From the NCBI GenBank assembly GCA_016787085.1, contig JAEUVJ010000075.1, positions 1-64,000 on the forward strand: 64,000 nucleotides of DNA, given 5' to 3'. Numbering within the stretch: position 1 is the first letter of the stretch; each line of letters opens with the position of its first letter. This document shows, one piece after another, positions 26,342-34,789 of the stretch. The notes below the pieces were generated by a model. The model saw only the letters and a program-made list of their open reading frames with translations. It did no database searches and was not told where the DNA came from. The DNA is from Chitinophagaceae bacterium (GTDB lineage: Bacteria > Bacteroidota > Bacteroidia > Chitinophagales > Chitinophagaceae). The position numbers and the translations under genes were made by a program.

Positions 26342-27025
26342 ATGAATATTATGAAGAGGAAAATCACCCTTTTTATGATGGCAATTACCGGTATCCTGAT
26401 CGGATTAACCAATAGTTGCAAAAAAGAGAAACCTGGTAACTCTTCCGCTGGTATCGCAACCTCCTTTACGGAAGAATTTGACTACGTGAACCAGCTTGAA
26501 ACCGAAGGATGGGTATTTAAAGACAATTCGGAATACTCTGCCGAGTGGAGACAGGCAGGATACAAAGGCAGTGTAAACTTTCCTGCCTATTCATTCACAG
26601 TATCACCCGATGAATATATAGGTGCATATGCAGGTATATCCAGCACTTCCTATTCTATAAGCAGTTGGCTGATCACCCCAGTATTATCTGTAAAAAATGG
26701 CGATAAGATATCCTTTTTCACCCGTTCAGACACTTCCTCTTCCGGCGTAGTTTATAAAGACCGCATGCAGGTACTGATAAACAATTCAATATCCTCAAAT
26801 GTGGGAGGAGGCATTAATTCGACCGGTGATTTTTCCACCTCACTGTTTGATATCAATCCAACACATGCGCCGGGTGGCTACCCTATTATATGGACAAAAT
26901 TTGAATACACCTTTTCAGGAATATCCGGTAAAGTGAGTACGAGGATAGCGTTCAGATATGTTGTTCCTGCCAGTGCCGGTTCAAACATGATCGGTATAGA
27001 CCTTTTCAAATTTGAAAGTAATTAA
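26342..27025 (+). CDS. Lipoprotein with choice-of-anchor J-type domain
   Basis: A 227-residue exported protein. A lipobox LTNSC at residues 22-26 predicts a lipid-anchored product. The mature domain has the features of the choice-of-anchor J / cleaved adhesin family: FTEEFDYVNQLETEGWVFKDNS, the later SSWLITPVLSVKNGDKISFFTRS and the C-terminal TRIAFRYVVPA. These are beta-sandwich carbohydrate- or surface-binding modules in Bacteroidota. A second ATG three codons in (MKRKITLF) is an equally good start. It is preceded by repeat copy 1 and followed after 29 bp by the YiiX-like gene. Confidence 0.78.
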   Translation: MNIMKRKITLFMMAITGILIGLTNSCKKEKPGNSSAGIATSFTEEFDYVNQLETEGWVFKDNSEYSAEWRQAGYKGSVNFPAYSFTVSPDEYIGAYAGISSTSYSISSWLITPVLSVKNGDKISFFTRSDTSSSGVVYKDRMQVLINNSISSNVGGGINSTGDFSTSLFDINPTHAPGGYPIIWTKFEYTFSGISGKVSTRIAFRYVVPASAGSNMIGIDLFKFESN

Positions 27026-27054
27026 GGGTCAAGGATCGCTAAAAATCAGTCAAC

Positions 27055-27798
27055 ATGAGAACATGGTTCATATTAATGATTTTGTATCCTGGTCTGCAGT
27101 CGTGTAGCAGACATGACACAGAACAGGCATCAGTTCCTGTTACGACAAAAACCTATTGGGATCCTTATGCCTTGATACAGGAGGGGCAAACTTTGCTTAG
27201 CGAGGGGGATCTTGTTGTAAGGCTTAACCAGGATCCGATCAGCCTGTTTATAAAAAATTTTAACCGGCTGGACAAAACTTACTCACATGCCGGAATTGTA
27301 CTTTTTGATAGCGGGCATCCCTATATATTTCATATGGTTAAAGGAGACGAGAATCCTGACGGAAAAATGAGAAAGGACAGCCTGGGTGGATTTTGCAATC
27401 CCCGGAAAAGTACCGCTTTTGGAATATTCAGATACAAGTTGAAAGCACATGAACTGGTAAGCCTGAAACGTCTTATCCGTAAATGGTATGAAAAAGGGGT
27501 ACAGTTCGATACCGCATTTGATCTAACAACAAATGACAGGATGTATTGCTCTGAAATGGTCAGCAAATCATTGGCAGCAGTGACCAATAAAAGAATAGCC
27601 ATCGGTACCACCCGGCTGTCTGACGACGAAGCAAGATTGTTTTCCAGCCATATTCGCATCCCTTTTGCGTACGCCAGCAAGCTCAGTGTTGTTGCTATTG
27701 ACGACCTGTATAAGAATCCCTTCTGCCATACAATAAAAGAGTTTAATTATAAAACAGGCAGACAAGCGGCTACAGGGGTTGTTGCAAACTATCAGTAA
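27055..27798 (+). CDS. YiiX-like permuted NlpC/P60 cysteine hydrolase, lipoprotein
   Basis: A 247-residue lipoprotein (C17 in GLQSC). It shows the circularly permuted papain-like YiiX/YebB arrangement: EGDLVVRLNQDPIS, the catalytic His H78 in TYSHAGIVLF, and the nucleophile Cys C165 in DRMYCSEMVSK. Such enzymes act on amide or ester bonds in peptidoglycan or lipids. Cotranscription with the upstream anchor-J lipoprotein gene is likely (29-bp gap); the two genes are bracketed by the 75-bp repeats. Confidence 0.85.
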   Translation: MRTWFILMILYPGLQSCSRHDTEQASVPVTTKTYWDPYALIQEGQTLLSEGDLVVRLNQDPISLFIKNFNRLDKTYSHAGIVLFDSGHPYIFHMVKGDENPDGKMRKDSLGGFCNPRKSTAFGIFRYKLKAHELVSLKRLIRKWYEKGVQFDTAFDLTTNDRMYCSEMVSKSLAAVTNKRIAIGTTRLSDDEARLFSSHIRIPFAYASKLSVVAIDDLYKNPFCHTIKEFNYKTGRQAATGVVANYQ

Positions 27799-27818
27799 TA
27801 ACAAATTCAATGGCCAGT

Positions 27819-27894
27819 GGTACTATAAAAAAGGAGTCACCGGAAAATCCATCAACAGAGTACGGCGCCCATACCGAAAAGCGATACGAGTAGG
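27819..27894 (+). repeat. 75-bp direct repeat, copy 2 (leader of the OM barrel gene)
   Basis: Near-identical to 26255-26329; differences are G/C near the 5' end, one extra A in the A-run, A/C in the middle and T/C after GGCGCC. It ends 25 bp before the ATG of the outer-membrane protein gene. It overlaps a possible 27-codon frame starting at 27810, but copy 1 lacks the matching start and reads a stop there, so coding is unlikely. Confidence 0.85.
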
Positions 27895-27919
27895 TACCAA
27901 ACCAATTAACAGCACTAAC

Positions 27920-28561
27920 ATGAAAAAAAGAACTGCTGCCTTACTGGCAACTTTAGTTATCCTGATCACGGGCTCAGCACAAAAAGCAGCATTTGGCGTT
28001 TGTGCCGGTGCCACTTTATCTAATTTCAAAATCGAATACGACGGAGAAAATGAAAGCCTTGATTCAAAAGCCGGACTAACAGTTGGTGCTATTGCCAATA
28101 TCGCCGCCGGGAAAAACTTTGTTGTACAGCCAGGTATTTTTTGGACACAAAAAGGAACAAAAGATGAAGAATCGGAGGGCGGCTCGACCTATAAGATTTC
28201 CCTCACAAACAACTACGTTGAGATCCCGGTGAATTTCCTGTACAGCAGTGGAGGTTTTTTCGCCGGAGCCGGTCCTTCTATCGCATTTGCTGTATCCGGA
28301 AAATGGAAATATGAATTAGATGGTGAAAAAGAAACAGAGAGTGCGAACTTTGGTAATAGTGATGACGACGATATGAAAGGGCTTGATCTTGGCGCTAATA
28401 TACTGGCTGGCTATTCCTCTCCCGGTGGTTTTTTAGTCATGCTCAATTTTAACCAGGGATTGAACAACCTTGTACCCGGAGAAGCGGATGGCGCAAAATT
28501 AAAAAGCCATTACTTTGGTATCCGGTTAGGTTATATGCTGAAAGGAAAAAAAGACAAATGA
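27920..28561 (+). CDS. Outer-membrane beta-barrel protein (PorT/OMP_b-brl type)
   Basis: A 213-residue protein. I use the ATG at 27920, which gives the signal peptide MKKRTAALLATLVILITGSA; the longer frame runs through the repeat and is not supported. The mature part alternates hydrophobic and polar residues typical of an eight-strand barrel: GVCAGATLSNFKIEYDG, NFVVQPGIFWTQKGTK, NNYVEIPVNFLYSSGGFFAGAGPSIAFAVSGKWKYEL, and a C-terminal strand HYFGIRLGYMLKGKKDK. This layout is common for small Bacteroidota porin-family proteins. Function unknown. Confidence 0.85.
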   Translation: MKKRTAALLATLVILITGSAQKAAFGVCAGATLSNFKIEYDGENESLDSKAGLTVGAIANIAAGKNFVVQPGIFWTQKGTKDEESEGGSTYKISLTNNYVEIPVNFLYSSGGFFAGAGPSIAFAVSGKWKYELDGEKETESANFGNSDDDDMKGLDLGANILAGYSSPGGFLVMLNFNQGLNNLVPGEADGAKLKSHYFGIRLGYMLKGKKDK

Positions 28562-28611
28562 TACAAACAACCGATCGCAAACCTCTATTGATCTTGTTTC
28601 AGAAAAGTAAT

Positions 28612-28633
28612 AAGGCCTGCAATTACAGGCCTT
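28612..28633. terminator. Bidirectional terminator between the OM barrel and DUF4197 genes
   Basis: Perfect 8-bp stem AAGGCCTG/CAGGCCTT with a 6-base loop between convergent genes, with short A/T runs at both sides. Confidence 0.75.
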
Positions 28634-28658
28634 TACTATCACACTACTGGAATTCAAA

Positions 28659-29378
28659 TTAATTACCACCAAATACTTTCTTCAAAATATCGGTGGCCCT
28701 GGCAGCAGGATTGGCCCTGATATTAGCTTCTTCTTTGGCTACCTGGTCAAACAGGGCATCAACAGCTTTGCCTACCACATACGAGGTCAGATCGGGGTTC
28801 ATCTTGTTGAAAGTGGTGGGGAGTTTATTGTAAGTGGTAACAATATCACCATAGTATTTGGTCGCCTCCACTTTATCGAGTGATGTTTTCACAGAAGGCG
28901 TAAATGCTTCGGTTAGTTTTGCAGCCGTCTTTTGTTTGAAATACTGCGTTGCAGCATCTTTATTTCCTTTTACGATATTCAGTGCATCCGTTAATGTCAT
29001 TTCTTTGATCGCATCCACAAAGATCGGTTTGGCAAATGCCACAGCATCCTCCGCTCCGCGGTTGATGGCCAGTACTGCCTTATCCACCTGGGCACCCATT
29101 CCCATCTTCCGGAGTGTTGATTCCATTTTTTTGGCATCTTCCGGTAATAACATTTTATATATCTCACTGCCGAAAAATCCATCGGTCTTGTTCAGGTTCA
29201 GTACCGCATTGGTCACTCCTTGTGTCAGTGCTTCCTTGATACCCTGCCCGGCTTCATTCTCCGTAACGCCTGAACCGGATTTTTTACTTAATATTTTTGG
29301 CAGTTTTATCTGCGCATTGGCTTCAACGGTGAAAAGGCTTAAAGAAAGTAGAGAGGCGATAATAAAGGTTTTCTTCAT
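28659..29378 (-). CDS. DUF4197 secreted protein
   Basis: A 239-residue exported protein. The start at 29378 gives the signal peptide MKKTFIIASLLSLSLFTVEANA; the frame is open 80 codons further upstream but that part is not protein-like. The DUF4197 domain is clear: NEAGQGIKEALTQGVTNAV, DGFFGSEIYKMLLPEDAKKME, RGAEDAVAFAKPIFVDAIKEMTLTDALNIVKG, and a C-terminal ANPAARATDILKKVFG. The family is periplasmic and helical, with unknown function. Divergent from lysS. Confidence 0.9.
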   Translation of the reverse strand: MKKTFIIASLLSLSLFTVEANAQIKLPKILSKKSGSGVTENEAGQGIKEALTQGVTNAVLNLNKTDGFFGSEIYKMLLPEDAKKMESTLRKMGMGAQVDKAVLAINRGAEDAVAFAKPIFVDAIKEMTLTDALNIVKGNKDAATQYFKQKTAAKLTEAFTPSVKTSLDKVEATKYYGDIVTTYNKLPTTFNKMNPDLTSYVVGKAVDALFDQVAKEEANIRANPAARATDILKKVFGGN

Positions 29379-29556
29379 ACGAATTTGTTTAACCGGTGGC
29401 AAAATAGCTGCTGAAAAGCAATAATGCAACCGGATACGGAAGGTTTGACGATACTTTAAGGCTTTTCGTTTGCCGGCCGGGTAGTTTTTCTCCGTACTTA
29501 CAGGGTTTTCCAGCGATCCCTGCTCCGGAATGGTTTTAGTCCGATGCACTAAATTG

Positions 29557-29587
29557 TTGGTATGCTTCCTGCCAACAAGTACCTTTG
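29557..29587 (+). promoter_or_regulatory. Bacteroidota-type promoter of lysS
   Basis: A TTG at 29557-29559 (-33 region), 20 bases, then TACCTTTG at 29580-29587 (-7 region), matching the TTG...TAnnTTTG consensus used by the primary sigma factor of Bacteroidota. It lies 24 bp before the lysS ATG. Confidence 0.65.
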
Positions 29588-29611
29588 CGCCAATTTTGAA
29601 TAAGGAACTAC

Positions 29612-31156
29612 ATGAGCACACAACACCTATCTGAACAGGAAAAACTGCGCCGGGAGAAATTAGCCGAACTCATCATTATGGGTATCGAGCCCTATCCCGC
29701 GCCCCTGTATCCTGTCAGTCATACATCCGCCTATATCAAAACGCATTTCACCGCCGAAAAGAAAGAAGAATTTGCAGATGTATGTATCGCGGGCAGGATC
29801 ATGAGTGTACGGGATATGGGTAAGGCCAACTTTGCCGTGATACAGGATGCTCATGGCAAGATCCAGTTATATATTAAACGGGATGATATTTGTCCCGGCG
29901 AAGACAAAAGTCTCTATGATATTGTCTGGAAAAAGCTACTGGATATCGGCGATATCATTGGCGTAAGAGGGTATGTATTTATTACCAAAACAGGCGAAAC
30001 TTCCATTCATGTAAAGGAACTGACCCTGTTGAGTAAATCGCTGCGGCCATTGCCGATCGTGAAAGAGGCTGAAGGGCAAACCTTCGATGCAGTGACCGAT
30101 CCTGAGTTCAGATACCGGCAGCGCTATGCTGACCTGATCATCAACCCTTCGGTCAAAGACACTTTTGTGAAAAGAACAAAACTGATCAATTCCATCCGTG
30201 AATTTCTTAACCAGAGAAATGCTTTGGAAGTAGATACACCTGTACTCCAGAGTATTCCCGGTGGCGCTGCGGCAAGGCCATTCATTACACATCATAACGC
30301 ACTGGATGTTCCTTTTTACCTGCGTATCGCCAATGAGCTGTATTTAAAACGGCTGATCGTCGGTGGGTTTGACTGGGTGTATGAGTTCAGCCGCAACTTT
30401 CGAAACGAAGGAATGGACAGAACCCATAATCCGGAATTCACGATTCTTGAATTCTATGTGGCCTATAAAGACTACCTGTGGATGATGGAGACCACAGAAC
30501 AATTGCTCGAAAAAACTGCGATTGATGTAACGGGTGGAACGGATGTACAGGTGGGTGATAAGACGATATCCTTTAAAGCGCCGTTCAAGCGCATCACCAT
30601 TTTTGATGCGGTAAAAGAACATACCGGTTTTGACATCAGCCGGATGAACGAAGGCCAGCTTCGCTCCGTATGCAAGCAACTGCATATACCCGTAGATGAG
30701 AAAATGGGTAAAGGCAAGCTGATTGACGAAATATTCGGTAATAAATGTGAACACCATTATGTGCAGCCAACCTTCATTACTGATTATCCTGTAGAGATGA
30801 GCCCATTGACGAAAAAGCATCGTGACAAACAGGGATTAGTAGAAAGATTTGAACTAATGATCAATGGTAAAGAGATCGCCAATGCGTACAGCGAGCTGAA
30901 TGATCCCATTGACCAGCGGGAGCGTTTCGAAGACCAGGTAAAGTTGATGGAAAGAGGCGATGATGAAGCGATGTTCATTGATTATGATTTCCTTCGTGCA
31001 CTGGAATACGGTATGCCTCCCACATCCGGGATCGGTTTTGGTGTTGACAGGCTCTGTATGTTACTAACCAACCAGCCTTCAATACAAGATGTATTGCTGT
31101 TCCCGCAGATGCGCCCGGAAAAATGGGAGAATGAAGCAGAAGAGGAAAAGGTGTAA
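29612..31156 (+). CDS. lysS: Lysyl-tRNA synthetase, class II
   Basis: Charges tRNA-Lys with lysine. At 514 aa it has the usual class II layout: an OB-fold anticodon-binding domain (about 55-165, with VCIAGRIMSVRDMGKANFAVIQD) and a catalytic domain with motif 1 (RQRYADLIINPSV), motif 2 (FRNEGMDRTHNPEFTILEFY) and motif 3 (GIGFGVDRLCMLLTNQPSIQDVL). The N-terminal extension is short. A DoxX-like gene follows 32 bp later and may be cotranscribed. Confidence 0.96.
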   Translation: MSTQHLSEQEKLRREKLAELIIMGIEPYPAPLYPVSHTSAYIKTHFTAEKKEEFADVCIAGRIMSVRDMGKANFAVIQDAHGKIQLYIKRDDICPGEDKSLYDIVWKKLLDIGDIIGVRGYVFITKTGETSIHVKELTLLSKSLRPLPIVKEAEGQTFDAVTDPEFRYRQRYADLIINPSVKDTFVKRTKLINSIREFLNQRNALEVDTPVLQSIPGGAAARPFITHHNALDVPFYLRIANELYLKRLIVGGFDWVYEFSRNFRNEGMDRTHNPEFTILEFYVAYKDYLWMMETTEQLLEKTAIDVTGGTDVQVGDKTISFKAPFKRITIFDAVKEHTGFDISRMNEGQLRSVCKQLHIPVDEKMGKGKLIDEIFGNKCEHHYVQPTFITDYPVEMSPLTKKHRDKQGLVERFELMINGKEIANAYSELNDPIDQRERFEDQVKLMERGDDEAMFIDYDFLRALEYGMPPTSGIGFGVDRLCMLLTNQPSIQDVLLFPQMRPEKWENEAEEEKV

Positions 31157-31188
31157 AATTGTAAATCACATACACACAAATCAACTGC

Positions 31189-31527
31189 ATGAAAGCATTT
31201 ATCCCTTCTAAATTAGCTGAGGTCATTTTTGCGCTTATCATTGCGTATTTCGGATACTGGCACTTTACCCATGCCGATTCGATGGGCAGAGCCGTGCCTG
31301 CTTATATACCCGGCCCGGGAAGCTTGTGGATCTATATTACAGGAGGTGTTTTTGTACTGGCCGCCATCGGTATTTTGGCAGATATAAAAAAAACACTGGC
31401 TTGCTACCTGTTTTCCGCGATGCTATTGCTCTTCGCTTTTACCGTGCACTTCCATAGTCATATAGATGCGCTGAAAGATGCAGCCATTGCCATGTGCGCC
31501 CTGATTGTAGGAAATAATAAAAAATAA
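31189..31527 (+). CDS. DoxX-like membrane protein
   Basis: A 112-residue membrane protein with four hydrophobic segments (about 10-26, 46-64, 69-87 and 92-107). The pattern IPSKLAEVIFALIIAYFGYWHF...VPAYIPGPGSLWIYITGG resembles DoxX/DoxD-like proteins. No redox Cys pair is visible. It lies 32 bp after lysS on the same strand. Function unknown. Confidence 0.75.
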   Translation: MKAFIPSKLAEVIFALIIAYFGYWHFTHADSMGRAVPAYIPGPGSLWIYITGGVFVLAAIGILADIKKTLACYLFSAMLLLFAFTVHFHSHIDALKDAAIAMCALIVGNNKK

Positions 31528-31536
31528 GAAGTTGTA

Positions 31537-32313
31537 TCAAAGGGCTGCATGGAAATCACACCAGCTGATATAATTGACCGGGATATTTAAGTCACCCTGG
31601 TTAAAATCAATATAGGCATGCCTGATCTCATCGTATGTCTTCCACTCCCCTTTTGTATCTTCTCCAAAAGGGCCCGAAGATCCGCCCATGTATTTTTCCT
31701 TTATGATGTGCCGAAGTTTGTGTTTCACTGCATGTTTCATCTTCCTGTACAGGATATAGTACTGCTTCCCTTCCAGTTTCTCATTCAATGGCCGGAAACT
31801 GTTCGCCTGGTTGATAAGCTTGAACCTCGTATACCCCTTTGTCTTCAACGTATCCAGCAGTGATATATTAGTAGCTTCGCAGGAAACATAGGATGGTTTC
31901 TCGCCTGAATCGGGAATATCATTCAATGAAAGGTAATCATAGCCCTCGATATCTACCTTCATATAATAAGGTATGCCATAGTCTCTGAAGAGGCTTTCCG
32001 TTTTTATACAGGGCACTTCAATGACCTCATATTTCGTATTGTTCCTCGTGCCGATGGCCTTGTCGAACGAGCTCCATTCACTTGAATAATGGTTTACATA
32101 AAAAGGAAGTATGCCCGGTTTATCCGCAATACCTGCGTTCAGTATTATTAACCTGCCGGATGCAATAGCTTTATCAAATTTGCGCCGGCAGTGATCTGCC
32201 AGAACCGGGTTGGCTTCAACTGCAACAACATAATATCCTTTTTTTAAATAGAAAGCTGTATCCTCCCCGGTATGCAGGCCTATATCAAAGATCAGGTCTT
32301 CTTTAATTTTCAT
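31537..32313 (-). CDS. FkbM family methyltransferase
   Basis: A 258-residue SAM-dependent methyltransferase. The SAM motif is LIFDIGLHTGEDTAFYLKKGYYVVAVEANP (about 8-37), and the FkbM-type continuation is YYMKVDIEGYDYLSLNDI. FkbM enzymes methylate hydroxyl groups on polyketides, sugars or glycans. No glycan gene adjoins directly, though three glycosyltransferases lie 6.5 kb away. Convergent with the DoxX-like gene, with only a 9-bp gap. Confidence 0.88.
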   Translation of the reverse strand: MKIKEDLIFDIGLHTGEDTAFYLKKGYYVVAVEANPVLADHCRRKFDKAIASGRLIILNAGIADKPGILPFYVNHYSSEWSSFDKAIGTRNNTKYEVIEVPCIKTESLFRDYGIPYYMKVDIEGYDYLSLNDIPDSGEKPSYVSCEATNISLLDTLKTKGYTRFKLINQANSFRPLNEKLEGKQYYILYRKMKHAVKHKLRHIIKEKYMGGSSGPFGEDTKGEWKTYDEIRHAYIDFNQGDLNIPVNYISWCDFHAAL

Positions 32314-32504
32314 TGAAGAAATTTAGTCTATGTGTTCAGGCAAATCTACTGTTTGCATCCACTCCAACAAATTTTTTCAAAAACTTACGGGGAGTCTTTA
32401 GGGGTTGCTTTATTATTTACCTCATATCTTTCGTTGTGGCAAAAGTTCTGATGATTACTGTATATACTTCAATCGTGGGATATAATGAAGAAGTAACTTT
32501 AAGG

Positions 32505-32900
32505 TTAAAAATTGCGCTTTCTTTTTTCAATTATTCCCAACGCTATCGCAATAATACCAACCACTGAGAAAATTCCTATTGCAACAAAATCGCCGTATAT
32601 TTTTTCTTCTGGAAATAAGACCATCTTATTTCCCTCTAAATATCGCAACCTGATCAACTCTCCGGGTTTATGCTCATTACAGAATCGGGAAGGTATTTTT
32701 TTACTGAAAACCTCATTCTTGTATTTTACATCCATAAAATAGCCTCCCTTTGTGAATCCACAGTTCTCGGGTAGTTCAATTATCTCCATATCTACAATAC
32801 TGCCATTGCTTTGAACATCATAAGATTCCCATTTTAGAAACAAAAAAAACAATGAGGCGAACAGTGTTAATATTCCTATCCATAAAAAAGACAGCCTCAT
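32505..32900 (-). CDS. Small membrane protein, DUF3592-like layout
   Basis: A 131-residue protein that I do not firmly recognise. A hydrophobic N-terminal helix (about 5-24), an extracytoplasmic beta-rich part (about 27-98, with two Cys, NCGFTKGG and RFCNEHK), and a second helix (about 103-122, FVAIGIFSVVGIIAIALGII) followed by a basic tail. This helix-domain-helix layout resembles DUF3592 proteins. The DNA is visibly more AT-rich than the surroundings. Confidence 0.6.
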   Translation of the reverse strand: MRLSFLWIGILTLFASLFFLFLKWESYDVQSNGSIVDMEIIELPENCGFTKGGYFMDVKYKNEVFSKKIPSRFCNEHKPGELIRLRYLEGNKMVLFPEEKIYGDFVAIGIFSVVGIIAIALGIIEKRKRNF

Positions 32901-32945
32901 TTTAAAGTATTTAACTCTGCTGATAAAAAATAAGAACGAAAGGCC

Positions 32946-33767
32946 TCAATCCACAAACAAGTCAGTGTAAAGTTTCGCACCCGGCACTACCGAATATTTA
33001 CCCAGATCAGTAATACCTTCTTTTGCCAGCACTTCTTCATCAATGAACCAGTTGCCGCTACAATCTGCCGGTGGCCGGGAAAAGATATAATAGGCCGCAT
33101 CTGCGAGTATGGCAGGGGTGCGGCTCATCTTCGCCAGCATTTCGCCACCCAGCAGATTTCTTACTGCGGCCGTATCAATCGTGGTCTTTGGCCACAGCGC
33201 ATTGGAAGCAATAGTATCTTTTTTGAATTCGGCGGCCCAGCCCATTGCCATCATGCTCATATTGTATTTGGCCAGTGTATAAGCTACATGCCCGGTAAAC
33301 CATTTTGGGTTCATATTCACCGGCGGCGATAAAGTGAGGATATGCGCATGGGGTGATTTCTTTAAATGAGGTATGCAGGCTTTAGTGACAAAAAAGGTTC
33401 CCCGTACATTGATGTCATGCATCAGGTCAAATTGTTTGGGCGTGGTCTGCTCTGTAGGTGTCAATGTAATAGCCGATGCATTATTCACGAGTATATCAAT
33501 ACCGCCGAATCGTTCCACCCCTTTGCTCACCGCCTCCTGTATTTGTTCCTCAAAGCGGATATCGCATTGCACGCCAATCGCCTGCCCGCCGGCTTTTTCC
33601 ATTTCCTCCGCCGCCGAGTAAATGGTGCCCCCTAATTTCGGGTTCTCTTCCACCGATTTGGCTGCAATAATAATATTGGCACCTTCCTGCGCCATCCTGA
33701 GTGCAATAGCTTTGCCAATACCCCGGCTGGCCCCGGTAATAAAGACAGTTTTGTTTTTCAATGACAT
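32946..33767 (-). CDS. Short-chain dehydrogenase/reductase (HSDL2-like)
   Basis: A 273-residue NAD(P)-dependent oxidoreductase. The start at 33767 gives MSLKNKTVFITGASRGIGKA; the longer frame adds a non-conserved stretch. Rossmann motif TGASRGIG (11-18), NNASAI (95-100), and catalytic S147 with Y163 and K167 in YTLAK are visible. Sequence resembles the SDR domain of hydroxysteroid-dehydrogenase-like protein 2; the substrate is unknown. It probably has its own promoter in the 443-bp region upstream. Confidence 0.9.
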   Translation of the reverse strand: MSLKNKTVFITGASRGIGKAIALRMAQEGANIIIAAKSVEENPKLGGTIYSAAEEMEKAGGQAIGVQCDIRFEEQIQEAVSKGVERFGGIDILVNNASAITLTPTEQTTPKQFDLMHDINVRGTFFVTKACIPHLKKSPHAHILTLSPPVNMNPKWFTGHVAYTLAKYNMSMMAMGWAAEFKKDTIASNALWPKTTIDTAAVRNLLGGEMLAKMSRTPAILADAAYYIFSRPPADCSGNWFIDEEVLAKEGITDLGKYSVVPGAKLYTDLFVD

Positions 33768-34210
33768 ATAGTTTCGTTTGAAAACGGAAGTTAGTAAAAC
33801 GGCTGCGAATAGCTGATTTTGTCCCCGTAGTTCTACGGCTGGCAAAGGTATTTTCGGTGCTAAGTAAAAAGGTGAAATATGCGCTGGTGCTGAATAAAGG
33901 GGAAATCTATTTTTATAAAAGAGTTGGCTGAGCGTTAAGATCCAAATATCACTACAGAAAAACCAAAACCGTCCTGATTAAATTAAAACAAATATCAACA
34001 AAATGTAAATACCAGCGCCGGCCAACTTTCTTTTCATGAGTCCCGTTTGAATCCAAATATCCGTTTGAGAACACTACCTTGAGCCGAAACCAACTACTGA
34101 AAAACACAACTGGTTTGCCCCTCAGGTCTTTCAAGCCCTTCAAGCCTGCAGCTTGAAGGGCTTGTCTTTTAAAAACACGAAATATATTGTGGAATAAAGG
34201 ATCAGGACCA
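33768..34210. other. 443-bp intergenic region with a long perfect hairpin
   Basis: Between the SDR start and the lptC end. No protein-like frame (a 63-codon minus frame at 33952-34143 is unconvincing). It contains a long inverted repeat at 34132-34164 and the presumed SDR promoter. Confidence 0.5.
34132..34164. terminator. 14-bp perfect hairpin downstream of lptC
   Basis: Stem CAAGCCCTTCAAGC/GCTTGAAGGGCTTG with a 5-base loop, 47 bp after the lptC stop. The T-run is weak on both strands, so it may stabilise or process the operon mRNA rather than end it cleanly. Confidence 0.55.
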
Positions 34211-34789
34211 TTACTCTACCATGCCCTTATCAGAAACATTCACTATACCCGTTGGCTCTTTAAATGTGACCGACTTCATGTCCTGTGTAGCTTCCATGCC
34301 TTTGCCTCCATAGATATTTTTTCCTTTGGCGTGGTATTCGGCATATTTATCCGTATAGAAAAGCTTCGTATTCTGGTCCCACCAGAGATCGGGGCATTTA
34401 AGCGTATCCCCTTTTATATTGATCACGACTACGCTGTCGCGGAGATATACCTTATCTAAGCTCTCAAAATATTTTCCATACTTACTGTCAAGCCAGCTTT
34501 CTACTTTGGTGCTGTCATTATAAAAATCCACATGCAGGCTGTTGGGGAATTCAACATACAAGGTATCCGTCAGTACACGCAGCATCAGCGGGGCAGTGAG
34601 TTTGGCCCGCATGATGCCATCCTGGCTCAGGTAACTTTCGATCTGCTTCGCTTCTTCCACTTCAGTAACCTTCTTTGTCCATAGATCAATCTGCTTCTGA
34701 TCGTTCTCGCAGGCAGAAAGAAAAAAGCAGCACACTATCAAAGTGGCTGCTGAATAATATCGTGTAAGTATGGTATGTACCTTATTCAT
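34211..34789 (-). CDS. lptC: LPS export lipoprotein LptC
   Basis: A 192-residue protein of the LPS transport bridge between inner and outer membranes. The N-terminus MNKVHTILTRYYSAATLIVC ends in the lipobox LSAC (C27), as in Bacteroidota LptC, which are lipoproteins. Beta-jellyroll segments are YLSQDGIMRAKLTAPLMLR, PNSLHVDFYNDSTKVESWLDSKYGKYF and DTLKCPDLWWDQNTKLFYTD. Its ATG lies inside the last codons of the upstream barrel gene (8-bp overlap), so translation is coupled. Last gene of a five-gene minus-strand operon. Confidence 0.88.
   Translation of the reverse strand: MNKVHTILTRYYSAATLIVCCFFLSACENDQKQIDLWTKKVTEVEEAKQIESYLSQDGIMRAKLTAPLMLRVLTDTLYVEFPNSLHVDFYNDSTKVESWLDSKYGKYFESLDKVYLRDSVVVINIKGDTLKCPDLWWDQNTKLFYTDKYAEYHAKGKNIYGGKGMEATQDMKSVTFKEPTGIVNVSDKGMVE

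Noticed and set aside
27810..27893. Short 27-codon frame over repeat copy 2
   Set aside because: Copy 1 lacks the start codon, has a stop there and an indel, and the two differences inside the frame change amino acids. Not supported as coding.
28858..29424. 188-codon plus-strand frame opposite the DUF4197 gene
   Set aside because: Antisense to a clear DUF4197 protein; composition rich in Ser and Ala from reversed codons.
32313..32567. 84-codon plus frame between the FkbM gene and the small membrane protein gene
   Set aside because: Runs antisense into the 131-residue protein gene and shows no domain.
33952..34143. 63-codon minus frame in the SDR-lptC spacer
   Set aside because: No family resemblance, and it starts within the long hairpin; chance frame.
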